Source: CAVYVZ01 sp050748045 (GTDB taxonomy: Bacteria; Acidobacteriota; Vicinamibacteria; Vicinamibacterales; UBA2999). From it: 7,818 bases of DNA. Position 1 is the stretch's first letter. Each line of letters begins with the position of its first letter. The position numbers and the translations under genes were made by a program. This document shows positions 1 to 6,983 of the stretch, piece by piece. The DNA lies in contig JBOGIW010000442.1 of the NCBI GenBank assembly GCA_050748045.1, positions 1-7,818 on the forward strand, written 5' to 3'. Below the pieces are notes generated by a model. The model did not search any database, had not been told where the DNA came from, and worked only from the letters and a program-made list of their open reading frames with translations.

Positions 1-582
1 CTGGCTCTCGACACCTACATGGCGGATGGCGGCCGTTACCGGAGACGGCGGCATGGCGTCTACGACGTCCTGCGCGACGGGACGATCGTGCGCGCGCCGC
101 ACCAGCCGCACTACCAGAGCCGCGAGTACAACGCGCTGAACGGCGGGATCGCGCGATGGTTCGAGCCGATCGATCACGCGCTCGGCGCGGGCCCGACGAT
201 GACGGCCATCCTGCGATTCGGCCTGACTCTGTTCGGCAGCCTCGTGGCCGCCAGCCGCTGGACGGCCGAGGCGCACCAGTTTCGCATCGAAGCACGGCCC
301 GGCGAAGCCGGACGTCCGACGCCGGAAGGGGTTCACCGGGATGGGGTCGACTACGTGCTCGTGCTGCTGGTGGCGCGGCAGAACGTCATCAGCGGCACGA
401 CGACGATCCACGACACCCGGCGGCGGCACTTCGGCAGCTTCACGCTGACCGCTCCCTTCGACGCGGTGCTGCTCGACGACGCACGCGTCTCGCACGGCGT
501 GACGCCGATCGAGCCGCTCGATCCGGCGGGGCCCGCATATCGCGACGTGCTGGTCGTCACCTGGACGCGTCCAACCTTTTGA
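1..582 (+). CDS. 2-oxoglutarate/Fe(II)-dependent dioxygenase, BsmA / isoleucine-4-hydroxylase family (5'-partial)
   Basis: The reading frame is open from base 1 (LALDTYMADGG...), so the true start lies upstream; the ATG at 19 is internal, because the conserved start of the domain precedes it. Numbering from that Met, the hallmarks of the 2OG-Fe dioxygenase family PF10014 follow in order: GGRYRRRRHGVY (4-15), HYQSREYNALNGGIARWFEPI (31-51), HQFRI (86-90), PTPEGVHRDGVDYV (100-113), LLDDARVSHGVTPI (151-164) and YRDVLVVTW (174-182). The likely iron ligands are H106, D108 and H159, with R175 as the probable 2-oxoglutarate-binding arginine. All are present, so the enzyme looks active. Characterised family members hydroxylate free aliphatic amino acids such as L-isoleucine, and the E. 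coli relative BsmA is linked to biofilm stress; the substrate here cannot be read from sequence. It ends 23 bp before the permease gene on the same strand, which suggests co-transcription. The product is expected to be cytoplasmic. Confidence 0.9.
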   Translation: MALDTYMADGGRYRRRRHGVYDVLRDGTIVRAPHQPHYQSREYNALNGGIARWFEPIDHALGAGPTMTAILRFGLTLFGSLVAASRWTAEAHQFRIEARPGEAGRPTPEGVHRDGVDYVLVLLVARQNVISGTTTIHDTRRRHFGSFTLTAPFDAVLLDDARVSHGVTPIEPLDPAGPAYRDVLVVTWTRPTF

Positions 583-605
583 GGCCCGGTCCCGTCTCTG
601 TCCGC

Positions 606-3089
606 ATGCTGGCTGATCTCGTCGCCGACATCCGGTTCGCGTGCAGGCTGCTCGTCCGCAGCCCCGGCTTCGCCGCCGCGGCCGTGCTCACGCTCGCGCT
701 CGGCATCGGCGCCACGACGGCCATCTTCAGCGTCGTCGACGCGGTACTCCTCCGGCCCGTCCCGCTGCCCGAGCCCGGGCGTCTGGTGATGGTGTGGGAG
801 ACGGACCGCGACAGCGGGACCTTCCGCGAGCCGGGGGCGTGGCCGGACCTCGTCGACTTCCAGCAGCGCAGCAGGCGCATCGATCGCTTCGGCGCGTTCC
901 TCGCCGACGAAGCGATCCTCACGCTCGGCGCCGGCGAGCCGTCGCGCGTCGCGACCGTCCACATGACCCACGCCTTCGCGCCCCTCCTCGGCCTCTCGCC
1001 GCTCGCGGGCCGCCCGCTCGGCCCCGATGACGACCGCGCCGGCGGCCCGCCGGTGGTCTGGATCAGCGAACGCCTCTGGGCCCGCCTGTTCCAGCGCGAC
1101 CCTGGAGCCATCGGGCGCACGATTCACATCGACGATCGCCCGCAGACGATCGCCGGCGTGCTGCCATCGGGCGCGGACTTCGGCCTGCTCCAGATCCTCG
1201 GCGCCGCCGACTACGGGCGGGGATTCGCCGACCGGGATGCACGCACCGAGGTCGATCTCTGGGTGCCGCTCCAGGCCACGGAGCGGGACTTCCCACGCGA
1301 CACGCATCCCTTGCTGCTCGTGGGCCGTCTCGCGCCGGGGGCATCGGTTGACGCCGCGCAGGAGGAACTGGCGGGTATCGCCGCGGATCTCGAGCGGGCG
1401 TATCCGGCGAACAACGCGCGGGGCGTCTTCATCGAGCCGCTGCGCCGCGTCGTCTTCGGTCCGGTGGAGCCGCCGTTGAGGGTGCTGCTCGCCGCTGCCG
1501 CCCTCGTGCTCCTCGTCGCCTGCGTGAACGTGGCGAATCTCCTCCTGGCGCGCGGCACCTCGCGTGTCCGGGAGGTCGCGGTCCGAGCGGCGCTCGGGGC
1601 CGAGACACGCCGGCTCGCGCGGCAGTTCGTGGTCGAAAACACGGTGCTGACGCTGGCGTCGGCGGCGCTCGGCGTGGCGCTCGCCGCGGCGGGCCTCCGC
1701 GTCCTGATCCTCCTCGCGCCGCCGGAGATCCCGCGGCTCGCATCGATCGGCATTGACGGGCGGGTTCTCGCCGTCGCCATCCTGATCTCGGTGGCGGTGG
1801 GCTTCGCCTTCGGCATGCTTCCGATCTGGCAGGCGACACGCTCGGACATCCTCGGCACGCTGAAGACCGGGGACCAGCGCGGCGGCACCGGGCCGGATCG
1901 GAGCGTCACGCGCTCAGGCCTGGTCGTCGCGGAGATGGCGCTCGCAGTGGTCCTCGCGATCGGCGCCGCGTTGCTCGTCAAGAGCTTCTGGAACCTCCGG
2001 CAGATCGATCCCGGGTTCGACCCCACGGGAGTGTTGAAGGCGGAGTTCCAGCTCCCGTCCACGCGGTATCCGGTGGACTTCAGGCTGTGGCCCGACTTCA
2101 AGGACATGCATCGGTTCAACGCCGCGCTCCTGGAACGCGTGTCGGCGCTCCCGGGCGTTGAATCCGCGGCGATCGCGGGCAATCATCCGCTCGACGCCGG
2201 GTTCACGAACTCGTTCGTCGTCGTGGGGCGTGAAGCGGAGTCGCAGAGCTTCCCCGAGCTCTCGATCAGGCGGGTGACGCCGGGCTACTTCCGCACGCTG
2301 CGCGTGCGTCTCGTGCGTGGACGCCTGATCGAGGAGTCGGATACGACCGGCGCGGCGCCTGTCATCGCGATCAACGAGGCGTCTGCCGGGCGCTTCTTTC
2401 CCTCCGGCGATCCCCTCGGCCATCAGATCGCGTTCTGGGGCACGCGGCGCACGATCGTCGGCGTGCTCGCCAACGAGAAGATCCACGGCTTGACGGCGGC
2501 AGCCCCGGTTGCGGCCTACGTGCCGCTCGCGCAGGCTCCCTCCGCCAACGGCGCGGAAGCGCTCATCGTGCGCGCGTCCGGCGACCCTGCCTCCCTCGCC
2601 TCCGGGGTGACCGGTGCCGTACGCGCGATCGATCCAGGTCTCGCGGTGTTCGGCGTCGAGCCGCTTGCGCACACACTGTCGCAATCGATCGCGGCCGAGC
2701 GCTTCACGATGCTGCTGCTGGGGCTGTTCGCGGCGCTTGCAGTCGTCCTGGCCGCCATCGGCATCCACGGCGTCCTCAGCTACACCGTGGCGCAGCGATC
2801 GCGCGAGATCGGGATCCGCGTCGCGCTCGGCGCGCACCCCCGGCGCGTGCTGATGCTCGTCGCCGGCCAGGGCGCGCGTCTTGCGGCGGGCGGTGCGGCC
2901 ATCGGCGTGTGCCTCGCGCTGGCCTCGGGCCGGATCCTGTCAGGACTGTTGTACGGCGTGCCGCCCACCCACGCCGCCACCTACGTTGCCGTGCTCGGCG
3001 TGCTCGCGATCGTGGCCGTGCTGTCGATCTGGATTCCCGCACGACGCGCCGTGCGCCTCGATCCGATCGCCGCGCTGCATCGCGAGTGA
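606..3089 (+). CDS. ADOP-type ABC transporter permease (MacB/FtsX-like duplicated permease without its own ATPase)
   Basis: The product is 827 residues from the ATG at 606. The frame is open further upstream to 156, but that part overlaps the dioxygenase, and the permease family begins at this Met (DLVADIRFACRLLVRSPGF, then LTLALGIGATTAIFSVVDAVLLRP). Visible order: TM1 about 22-46; periplasmic MacB-like domain about 50-285; three TMs near 293-314, 343-370 and 385-405; then a second unit with TM about 437-458, periplasmic domain about 465-695 and TMs near 701-723, 757-778 and 790-811. Both FtsX halves carry the signature after their first long TM: RVREVAVRAALGA (320-332) and RSREIGIRVALGA (731-743). 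This eight-TM tandem layout is the acidobacterial duplicated orphan permease type, which lacks an ABC ATPase; none is encoded nearby. MacB relatives work by mechanotransmission on periplasmic substrates, but ADOP substrates are unknown. No clear Shine-Dalgarno precedes the ATG, so translation may be coupled to the dioxygenase 23 bp upstream. No cytoplasmic prefix domain is present. Confidence 0.93.
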   Translation: MLADLVADIRFACRLLVRSPGFAAAAVLTLALGIGATTAIFSVVDAVLLRPVPLPEPGRLVMVWETDRDSGTFREPGAWPDLVDFQQRSRRIDRFGAFLADEAILTLGAGEPSRVATVHMTHAFAPLLGLSPLAGRPLGPDDDRAGGPPVVWISERLWARLFQRDPGAIGRTIHIDDRPQTIAGVLPSGADFGLLQILGAADYGRGFADRDARTEVDLWVPLQATERDFPRDTHPLLLVGRLAPGASVDAAQEELAGIAADLERAYPANNARGVFIEPLRRVVFGPVEPPLRVLLAAAALVLLVACVNVANLLLARGTSRVREVAVRAALGAETRRLARQFVVENTVLTLASAALGVALAAAGLRVLILLAPPEIPRLASIGIDGRVLAVAILISVAVGFAFGMLPIWQATRSDILGTLKTGDQRGGTGPDRSVTRSGLVVAEMALAVVLAIGAALLVKSFWNLRQIDPGFDPTGVLKAEFQLPSTRYPVDFRLWPDFKDMHRFNAALLERVSALPGVESAAIAGNHPLDAGFTNSFVVVGREAESQSFPELSIRRVTPGYFRTLRVRLVRGRLIEESDTTGAAPVIAINEASAGRFFPSGDPLGHQIAFWGTRRTIVGVLANEKIHGLTAAAPVAAYVPLAQAPSANGAEALIVRASGDPASLASGVTGAVRAIDPGLAVFGVEPLAHTLSQSIAAERFTMLLLGLFAALAVVLAAIGIHGVLSYTVAQRSREIGIRVALGAHPRRVLMLVAGQGARLAAGGAAIGVCLALASGRILSGLLYGVPPTHAATYVAVLGVLAIVAVLSIWIPARRAVRLDPIAALHRE

Positions 3090-3122
3090 TCAAGCCTCGA
3101 ACCCCTGTTCCGGCTCCAGGTC

Positions 3123-3149
3123 GGCGATCGGCTACGGCTTGCCGTCGCC
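3123..3149. terminator. possible hairpin between converging genes
   Basis: GGCGA (3123-3127) and CGGC (3129-3132) pair with GCCG (3141-3144) and TCGCC (3145-3149). This gives a nine-pair stem with one bulged T at 3128 and an eight-base loop. It sits 34 bp past the permease stop and overlaps the last codons and stop of the ORF6N gene, where a shared terminator would be expected. There is no T-run on either side, so it is not a classical intrinsic terminator. In DNA this GC-rich, such stems also arise by chance. Confidence 0.28.
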
Positions 3150-3670
3150 GTCATGCCGAAACCCGATCCGTCGGCGCGATGGCGGGGACTGGGGCGTCAT
3201 GAGCTTCCGGATCGCATCGAAGACGATCTTGAAGCGTGCGTTGTACTTGCGTTCCAGGGTCCCGAGTCTGGCTGCGAAGCTCCGATGAGTGGCCAGTAAC
3301 TCTCGCACGCGTACGAAGGCACGCATGATCTCGATGTTGACGTGAATCGCACGCCGGCTCCTGAGCACGCTCGAGAGCATGGCGACGCCCTGCCCGGTAA
3401 ATGCGAACGGAGCGTAGCGCCGCCCTCCTCGCTTCTTTGAGATCACATTTTGTGATCTCAAACTCGCGAGCTCCTTCGGGTTGAGCTGAAGCATGAAATC
3501 AGCCGGAAACCGGGCGGAATTGCGCTTCACGGCCTGCAGGAGAACTCTGGTCGGCACACCGTACAGTGCCGCGAGATCGGCGTCCACATGACTTTGTGCC
3601 CGCGCATGACGTAGATCCGGCGTTCGATGGATTCCGCGGGAAGAAGCTCCGCCCGTTTGGGACGCGACAC
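3132..3670 (-). pseudogene. ORF6N-domain (KilA-N-related) DNA-binding protein, frameshifted near the N-terminus
   Basis: The main reading frame, 3587 down to 3132, encodes 151 residues matching the ORF6N domain from its second conserved block: DADLAALYGVPTRVLLQAVKRN, RFPADFMLQL, LRSQNVIS, GGRRYAPFAFTGQGVAMLSSVLRSRRAIHVNIEIMRAFVRVRE. A helical, probably coiled-coil tail follows (LERKYNARFKIVFDAIRKLM). The missing first block, ESIERRIYVMRGHKVM, lies just upstream in another frame (down to 3587). The family pattern KVMLDADLAALYG is restored by one extra base between 3587 and 3586, so a single-base deletion breaks the gene. The likely original start is a GTG at 3670; an ATG at 3745 overlapping the upstream stop as ATGA is an alternative. 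The usual FTEQG reads FTGQG. ORF6N proteins are typical of phages and mobile DNA and are thought to bind DNA; the role of this one is unknown. GC is about 57% in four 60-base rows counted within it, against about 70% nearby, which suggests transfer. A sequencing error, or translation from the GTG at 3587 as a shortened protein, is not excluded. Confidence 0.82.
3436..3462. repeat. perfect inverted repeat, 12-bp arms and 3-bp spacer, inside the ORF6N coding sequence
   Basis: TTTGAGATCACA (3436-3447) is followed by TTT (3448-3450) and then its exact reverse complement TGTGATCTCAAA (3451-3462). It is AT-rich compared with its surroundings. Read on the minus strand it encodes LRSQNVISK, in the conserved middle of the ORF6N domain. 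It could be a DNA-binding site, for example for self-regulation, a cruciform or mRNA hairpin, or a trace of repeat-driven sequence change. Only the symmetry itself is directly seen. Confidence 0.9.
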
Positions 3671-3741
3671 GGGCACGGCGGCTTGAATGTCGCGATCACG
3701 AGCGCGTTCAAACGAAAGGACCCGGCGTACACGGCCACCAG

Positions 3742-6700
3742 TCATGGCTGAGGCGATGCCGTGGTTCGGGTGGACGGCCACGACACGGTGATCCTCGGGA
3801 GCTTCAGCCGGGTGATCTGATCATTGAGCTGCCGGAGCTCCGACCCCAGCGCACGGTCCACGTCGTCCATGAGCTCGTCCACCTCTCCCTGCGCGACGGC
3901 CAGGCGGGCTGTCTGCGCGGTGGTGGGTCCGCTCAACGTCCCCTGCTGGACGCCACTGCCGTCGATCTCGCCGATGAGCCCGTTGACGCGCGATCGCACG
4001 CCGCCGCCCCCGGCGCCGGCTCCACCGCCGACCATGCGCCGCTGGAGCTGCTCGACAGTTGACGCGAAGCGCGCGATGGTCTCGGCCACTTGCGCGGAGA
4101 CGCGCGCGCGCGTCAGCTGATCCTGCGTCGAGGCCACCTGCGTGCGCACGGCCGAGAGCGCGACGGCCGCGGCGTGGACGCGCCCCTGCAGGCGGCCGGC
4201 GCCGGTCAGGAAACGGAAGCGCGACGAGCGCTCCTCGTCGGTCATCGGAAGCTCCGGATCCCATTCGACGTGTACGGGCGCCGAGACGGATCCGCCGGCC
4301 GCAGAAAGGTACACCCGGTAGGTGCCGGGCACCACCAGCGGGCCGCGCCCGTTCGGCAGGCCCTCGGGGCCGTTGGCGCGCAGGTCCCACACCACGCGGT
4401 TGAGCCCGCGGTCGCCCGTGGCCGTGAGCTCACGCACGAGCGCCCCCTGTGCGTCGCGAACGATCATCTTCGATTCCTGGCTCGGGCTGCCCAGCCAGTA
4501 GTGCACAATCGCTCCCTCCGGCGGATTGGGACCGATGAACTGCCGCTGCGCGCCGTAGCTCTCGTTCTTCCAGCGCAGCACCACGGTCGCCGGCCGCGGC
4601 GGGAAGAGCTGGATGTCCGCCGTCATCATCTCGGGGGGCAGTGCGCTCAACCAGGAGATCTCGTCGAGCACGTAGATCGACCGGCCATGTGTGCCAACGA
4701 TCAGATCGTTGTCACGCGGGTGGATCACCAGGTCGTCGACGGGCACGGTCGGGAACGTGCCCGTGAAGCGCGTCCAGCGCCGGCCGCCGTCGATCGACAC
4801 GAACAGTCCCGTCTCGGTGCCAACGAACAGCACGCTCGGGTTCTGCGGATGCTCGCGAACGACGTTGATCCACCCGATTGGTGGGAGACCCGCGCCGAGG
4901 CTCGTCCAGGTCTGCCCGAAATCCCGCGTCACGTAGAGGTGTGGGGAAAAATCGTCGTATTCGTGCCGGTCGACGGCGACGTATGCGGTGCCGGCGTCCG
5001 TGTGCGACGGCTCGACGCGGCTGATGCGGCCGCGCCCCGTCAGCGGTGGAATCCGGTCCTGAAGGAGCGTCCAGCTCCTTCCCGCGTCCCGCGACACGGC
5101 GACGCTTCCGTCGTCGGTGCCCGCCCACAGCAGTCCCGCGGTGACCGACGATTCCGCCAGCGTCGTGATCGTGCCCCAGGCGCCGACGCCGTCGTGCCGC
5201 GACAGCATCTCGGCCGAGGGCAGCACGCCCATGATCGGCAAACTGTCCCGGTTCTCCGCGCGTGTCAGGTCGTTGCTCGCCGTCCACGTGTCTCCGCGAT
5301 CGCGAGACGTGAAGACGCGGTTTCCTCCGAGGTAGATCCGCGTCAGGTCGTGCGGCGAGATGACGACGGGCGACGTCCAGTTGAAGCGGTACGGCGGCTC
5401 GCCCGCGGCCGGGTGCGGTTTGATCGACTTGCGGTCGCCGGTCGCGCGATGAAAGCGGACGAGGTTGCCGCCCTGCGACTCGGTGTAGATGATGTCGGGA
5501 TCCGACGGATCCACCTGCGCGTACATCCCGTCACCGAAATTGATCTGGAACCAGTCGGCGTTCGTGATGCCGATCTGGTGGCGTGTCGCGCTCGGTCCCC
5601 CCCAGGAGTGCGTATCCTGGAGGCCGCCGTAGATCGTATACGGCTTCTGCATGTCCACACCGATGGCGTAGAACTGGCCGAGCGGGATGTTGTTCACCTT
5701 GTCCCACGTGACGCTCCCGTCGAAGGAGTAGTAGAGCCCTCCGTCGTTGCCCAGGATCAGGTGCTTCGGGTTCGCGGGGTTGATCCAGAGCGCGTGATGA
5801 TCCCCGTGCACGCCCACGTCGTAAGTCGGGCTCATGCTCTGGTTCGCGCCCGGGCGGCCCGTTGCCGGGTCGGCGAAGGTGGTGCCGCCGTCGGCGGAGA
5901 CGTACATCGAAGCCCCGAGGACGTAGATGCGCTGATCGTCTGTCGGATCGATGTGAATCTTGCTGTAGTACATCGGCCGCGGATTCAGCGCGTTCACCCT
6001 CCGCCACGTCGCGCCGCCGTCGTCGGAGCGGAAGGTGCCGCCGGCCTCACGGTGCTCGACGAGCGCGTAGAGCACCTGCGGGTTGTTCCGCCAGATCGCG
6101 AGGCCGATGCGGCCGACGACGCCCTGCGGCAGTCCGTTCGTGAGCTTCGTCCAGGTGCGGCCGCCGTCGGTCGTTTTGTGAATGCCGCCGCCGGGCCCGC
6201 CGCCGTTGAAGCCCCACGCCACGCGGCGGCGCTGATAGGCCGCGGCGTACAGCACCTGGCGATCCTGGGGGTCCATGACGAGGTCGACGACCCCGGTGTC
6301 TTCGTCGATGAACAGGCTGCTCGTCCAGGTGCGCCCGCCGTCGGTCGTCTTGAACACGCCGCGCTCCTGGTGCGGCCCCCAGAGCCGCCCGAGGGCGGCG
6401 ACGTAGACGATGTCGGGATCCGAGGGATCGACGATGACGCGACCGATGTGCTGCGTGTCGCGCAGGCCCGTGTGCGTCCAGTTGTGCCCGCCGTCGGCCG
6501 ACTTGTAGACGCCGTCGCCGAACGAAGAGCTCTGGCGGTTGTTCGGCTCCCCCGTGCCGACCCAGACGATCTCCGGGTTGGACGGCGCCAGCGCCACATC
6601 GCCGATCGACGAGACGCGCTGCCCGTCGAACAGCGACACCCACGTCGTGCCGGCGTTGGTGCTCTTCCACAGGCCGCCGGAGGCGGCGCCGACGTAGATG

Positions 6701-6876
6701 ACCGACGGGTTGCGCTCGTCGACCGCGACGTCGTCGATACGGCCGCCCATGACGGCGGGCCCGATGGCCCGCCAGGGCAGCCGGCTCAGCGTGTGTTCGT
6801 CGAGCTGAGCGCCGGCGGGAGCGGCGACGAGGAGGACCAGGAGCCACAGAGCAGCCGACCGTGCGTATGCGCGCAT
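3742..6876 (-). CDS. secreted VPS10/sortilin-like BNR-repeat beta-propeller protein ('glycosyl hydrolase' type)
   Basis: The product is 1044 residues. The N-terminus is a signal peptide: basic MRAYAR, hydrophobic core to about residue 19, then AGA before Q24, the likely cleavage point. Residues about 35-740 form a chain of propeller blades with at least eleven Asp-box (BNR) motifs, including KSTNAGTTW (71), KSADGGHNW (125), KTTDGGRTW (176 and 234), RSDDGGATW (283), TSRDRGDTW (523), VSRDAGRSW (594), VTRDFGQTW (649) and VSIDGGRRW (693). This count suggests two propellers, as in VPS10-like and xyloglucanase folds. Residues about 823-870 (NRVVWDLRANGP, VVPGTYRVYLSA) resemble a FlgD-type Ig-like domain. 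Residues about 885-1025 are helical and broken by a glycine-rich loop (949-959). Databases often name such proteins glycosyl hydrolases, but Asp boxes are structural and I see no sialidase or GH74 active site that I can vouch for. It is probably periplasmic or secreted. GAGG at 6884-6881 precedes the ATG by four bases. It is divergent from the TonB receptor gene. Confidence 0.93.
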   Translation of the reverse strand: MRAYARSAALWLLVLLVAAPAGAQLDEHTLSRLPWRAIGPAVMGGRIDDVAVDERNPSVIYVGAASGGLWKSTNAGTTWVSLFDGQRVSSIGDVALAPSNPEIVWVGTGEPNNRQSSSFGDGVYKSADGGHNWTHTGLRDTQHIGRVIVDPSDPDIVYVAALGRLWGPHQERGVFKTTDGGRTWTSSLFIDEDTGVVDLVMDPQDRQVLYAAAYQRRRVAWGFNGGGPGGGIHKTTDGGRTWTKLTNGLPQGVVGRIGLAIWRNNPQVLYALVEHREAGGTFRSDDGGATWRRVNALNPRPMYYSKIHIDPTDDQRIYVLGASMYVSADGGTTFADPATGRPGANQSMSPTYDVGVHGDHHALWINPANPKHLILGNDGGLYYSFDGSVTWDKVNNIPLGQFYAIGVDMQKPYTIYGGLQDTHSWGGPSATRHQIGITNADWFQINFGDGMYAQVDPSDPDIIYTESQGGNLVRFHRATGDRKSIKPHPAAGEPPYRFNWTSPVVISPHDLTRIYLGGNRVFTSRDRGDTWTASNDLTRAENRDSLPIMGVLPSAEMLSRHDGVGAWGTITTLAESSVTAGLLWAGTDDGSVAVSRDAGRSWTLLQDRIPPLTGRGRISRVEPSHTDAGTAYVAVDRHEYDDFSPHLYVTRDFGQTWTSLGAGLPPIGWINVVREHPQNPSVLFVGTETGLFVSIDGGRRWTRFTGTFPTVPVDDLVIHPRDNDLIVGTHGRSIYVLDEISWLSALPPEMMTADIQLFPPRPATVVLRWKNESYGAQRQFIGPNPPEGAIVHYWLGSPSQESKMIVRDAQGALVRELTATGDRGLNRVVWDLRANGPEGLPNGRGPLVVPGTYRVYLSAAGGSVSAPVHVEWDPELPMTDEERSSRFRFLTGAGRLQGRVHAAAVALSAVRTQVASTQDQLTRARVSAQVAETIARFASTVEQLQRRMVGGGAGAGGGGVRSRVNGLIGEIDGSGVQQGTLSGPTTAQTARLAVAQGEVDELMDDVDRALGSELRQLNDQITRLKLPRITVSWPSTRTTASPQP
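6148..6351 (-). repeat. near-identical Asp-box coding repeats within the propeller gene
   Basis: Bases 6148-6177 and 6322-6351 match at 28 of 30 positions and both encode KTTDGGRTWT (residues 234-243 and 176-185). The two copies are 174 bp (58 codons) apart, about one propeller blade. This is consistent with blade duplication and gives a short target for in-frame recombination. Selection on the motif combined with strong codon bias could also explain the match. Confidence 0.75.
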
Positions 6877-6880
6877 GACA

Positions 6881-6884
6881 CCTC
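6881..6884 (-). promoter_or_regulatory. ribosome binding site of the propeller gene
   Basis: Read on the minus strand, GAGG is followed by four bases and then the ATG at 6876. The spacing is short but usable, and it supports this Met as the start together with the signal peptide that begins there. Confidence 0.5.
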
Positions 6885-6895
6885 GTTTCGCGCGA

Positions 6896-6901
6896 ATTCT
6901 A
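6896..6901 (-). promoter_or_regulatory. candidate -10 element for the propeller gene
   Basis: TAGAAT on the minus strand matches the sigma-70 -10 consensus at five of six bases. It would place the transcript start near 6889, leaving a leader of about a dozen bases that still includes the GAGG. No recognisable -35 hexamer lies at 16-18 bases upstream, so the call is weak. Confidence 0.28.
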
Positions 6902-6910
6902 CTCCGGCCA

Positions 6911-6940
6911 TTGACCCGCTCCCGCCATTGGGCGTAGTGT
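6911..6940 (+). promoter_or_regulatory. candidate sigma-70-like promoter for the TonB receptor gene
   Basis: TTGACC (6911-6916) matches five of six bases of the -35 consensus. It is followed after 18 bases by TAGTGT (6935-6940), a poor -10 match (three of six). The distance to the start codon at 6984 is suitable. The -35 is convincing on its own, but the pair is not. Confidence 0.3.
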
Positions 6941-6972
6941 GTCGGCTTCGTTCCGCTGCGGGCCTATTACAC

Positions 6973-6978
6973 AGGAGG
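6973..6978 (+). promoter_or_regulatory. strong ribosome binding site of the TonB receptor gene
   Basis: AGGAGG lies five bases before the ATG at 6984. It is the best Shine-Dalgarno sequence in the window and fixes the start of the receptor gene. Confidence 0.85.
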
Positions 6979-6983
6979 ACACG

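Larger units (their letters stand above)
6877..6983. promoter_or_regulatory. shared divergent control region of the propeller and TonB-receptor genes
   Basis: These 107 bases lie between two divergently transcribed start codons and must hold the 5' signals of both genes, unless either is read from far upstream. The region is less GC-rich than the flanking genes. It contains a 10-bp perfect palindrome TTCGCGCGAA (6887-6896), next to the predicted start of the minus-strand transcript. No known operator was recognised. Confidence 0.6.

Noticed and set aside
156..605. 150-residue N-terminal extension of the permease frame
   Set aside because: It overlaps the conserved dioxygenase in another frame and is Arg/Ala-rich without domain features. 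The permease family N-terminus begins at the ATG at 606.
1211..2182. 323-codon minus-strand frame opposite the permease (and further ones at 351-1307 and 1914-2837)
   Set aside because: These are compositional shadows of a well-supported permease; their translations are rich in Arg, Ser, Thr and Ala and show no motif.
3566..3751. Small plus-strand frame of 61 codons opposite the ORF6N N-terminus
   Set aside because: The opposite strand carries the recognisable ESIERRIYVMRGHKVM block, and this frame has no ribosome binding site or similarity.
4002..4026. GC-rich direct-repeat-like stretch resembling a microsatellite
   Set aside because: It encodes the glycine-rich loop GGGAGAGGGG of the propeller protein, so the repetition follows from the codons.
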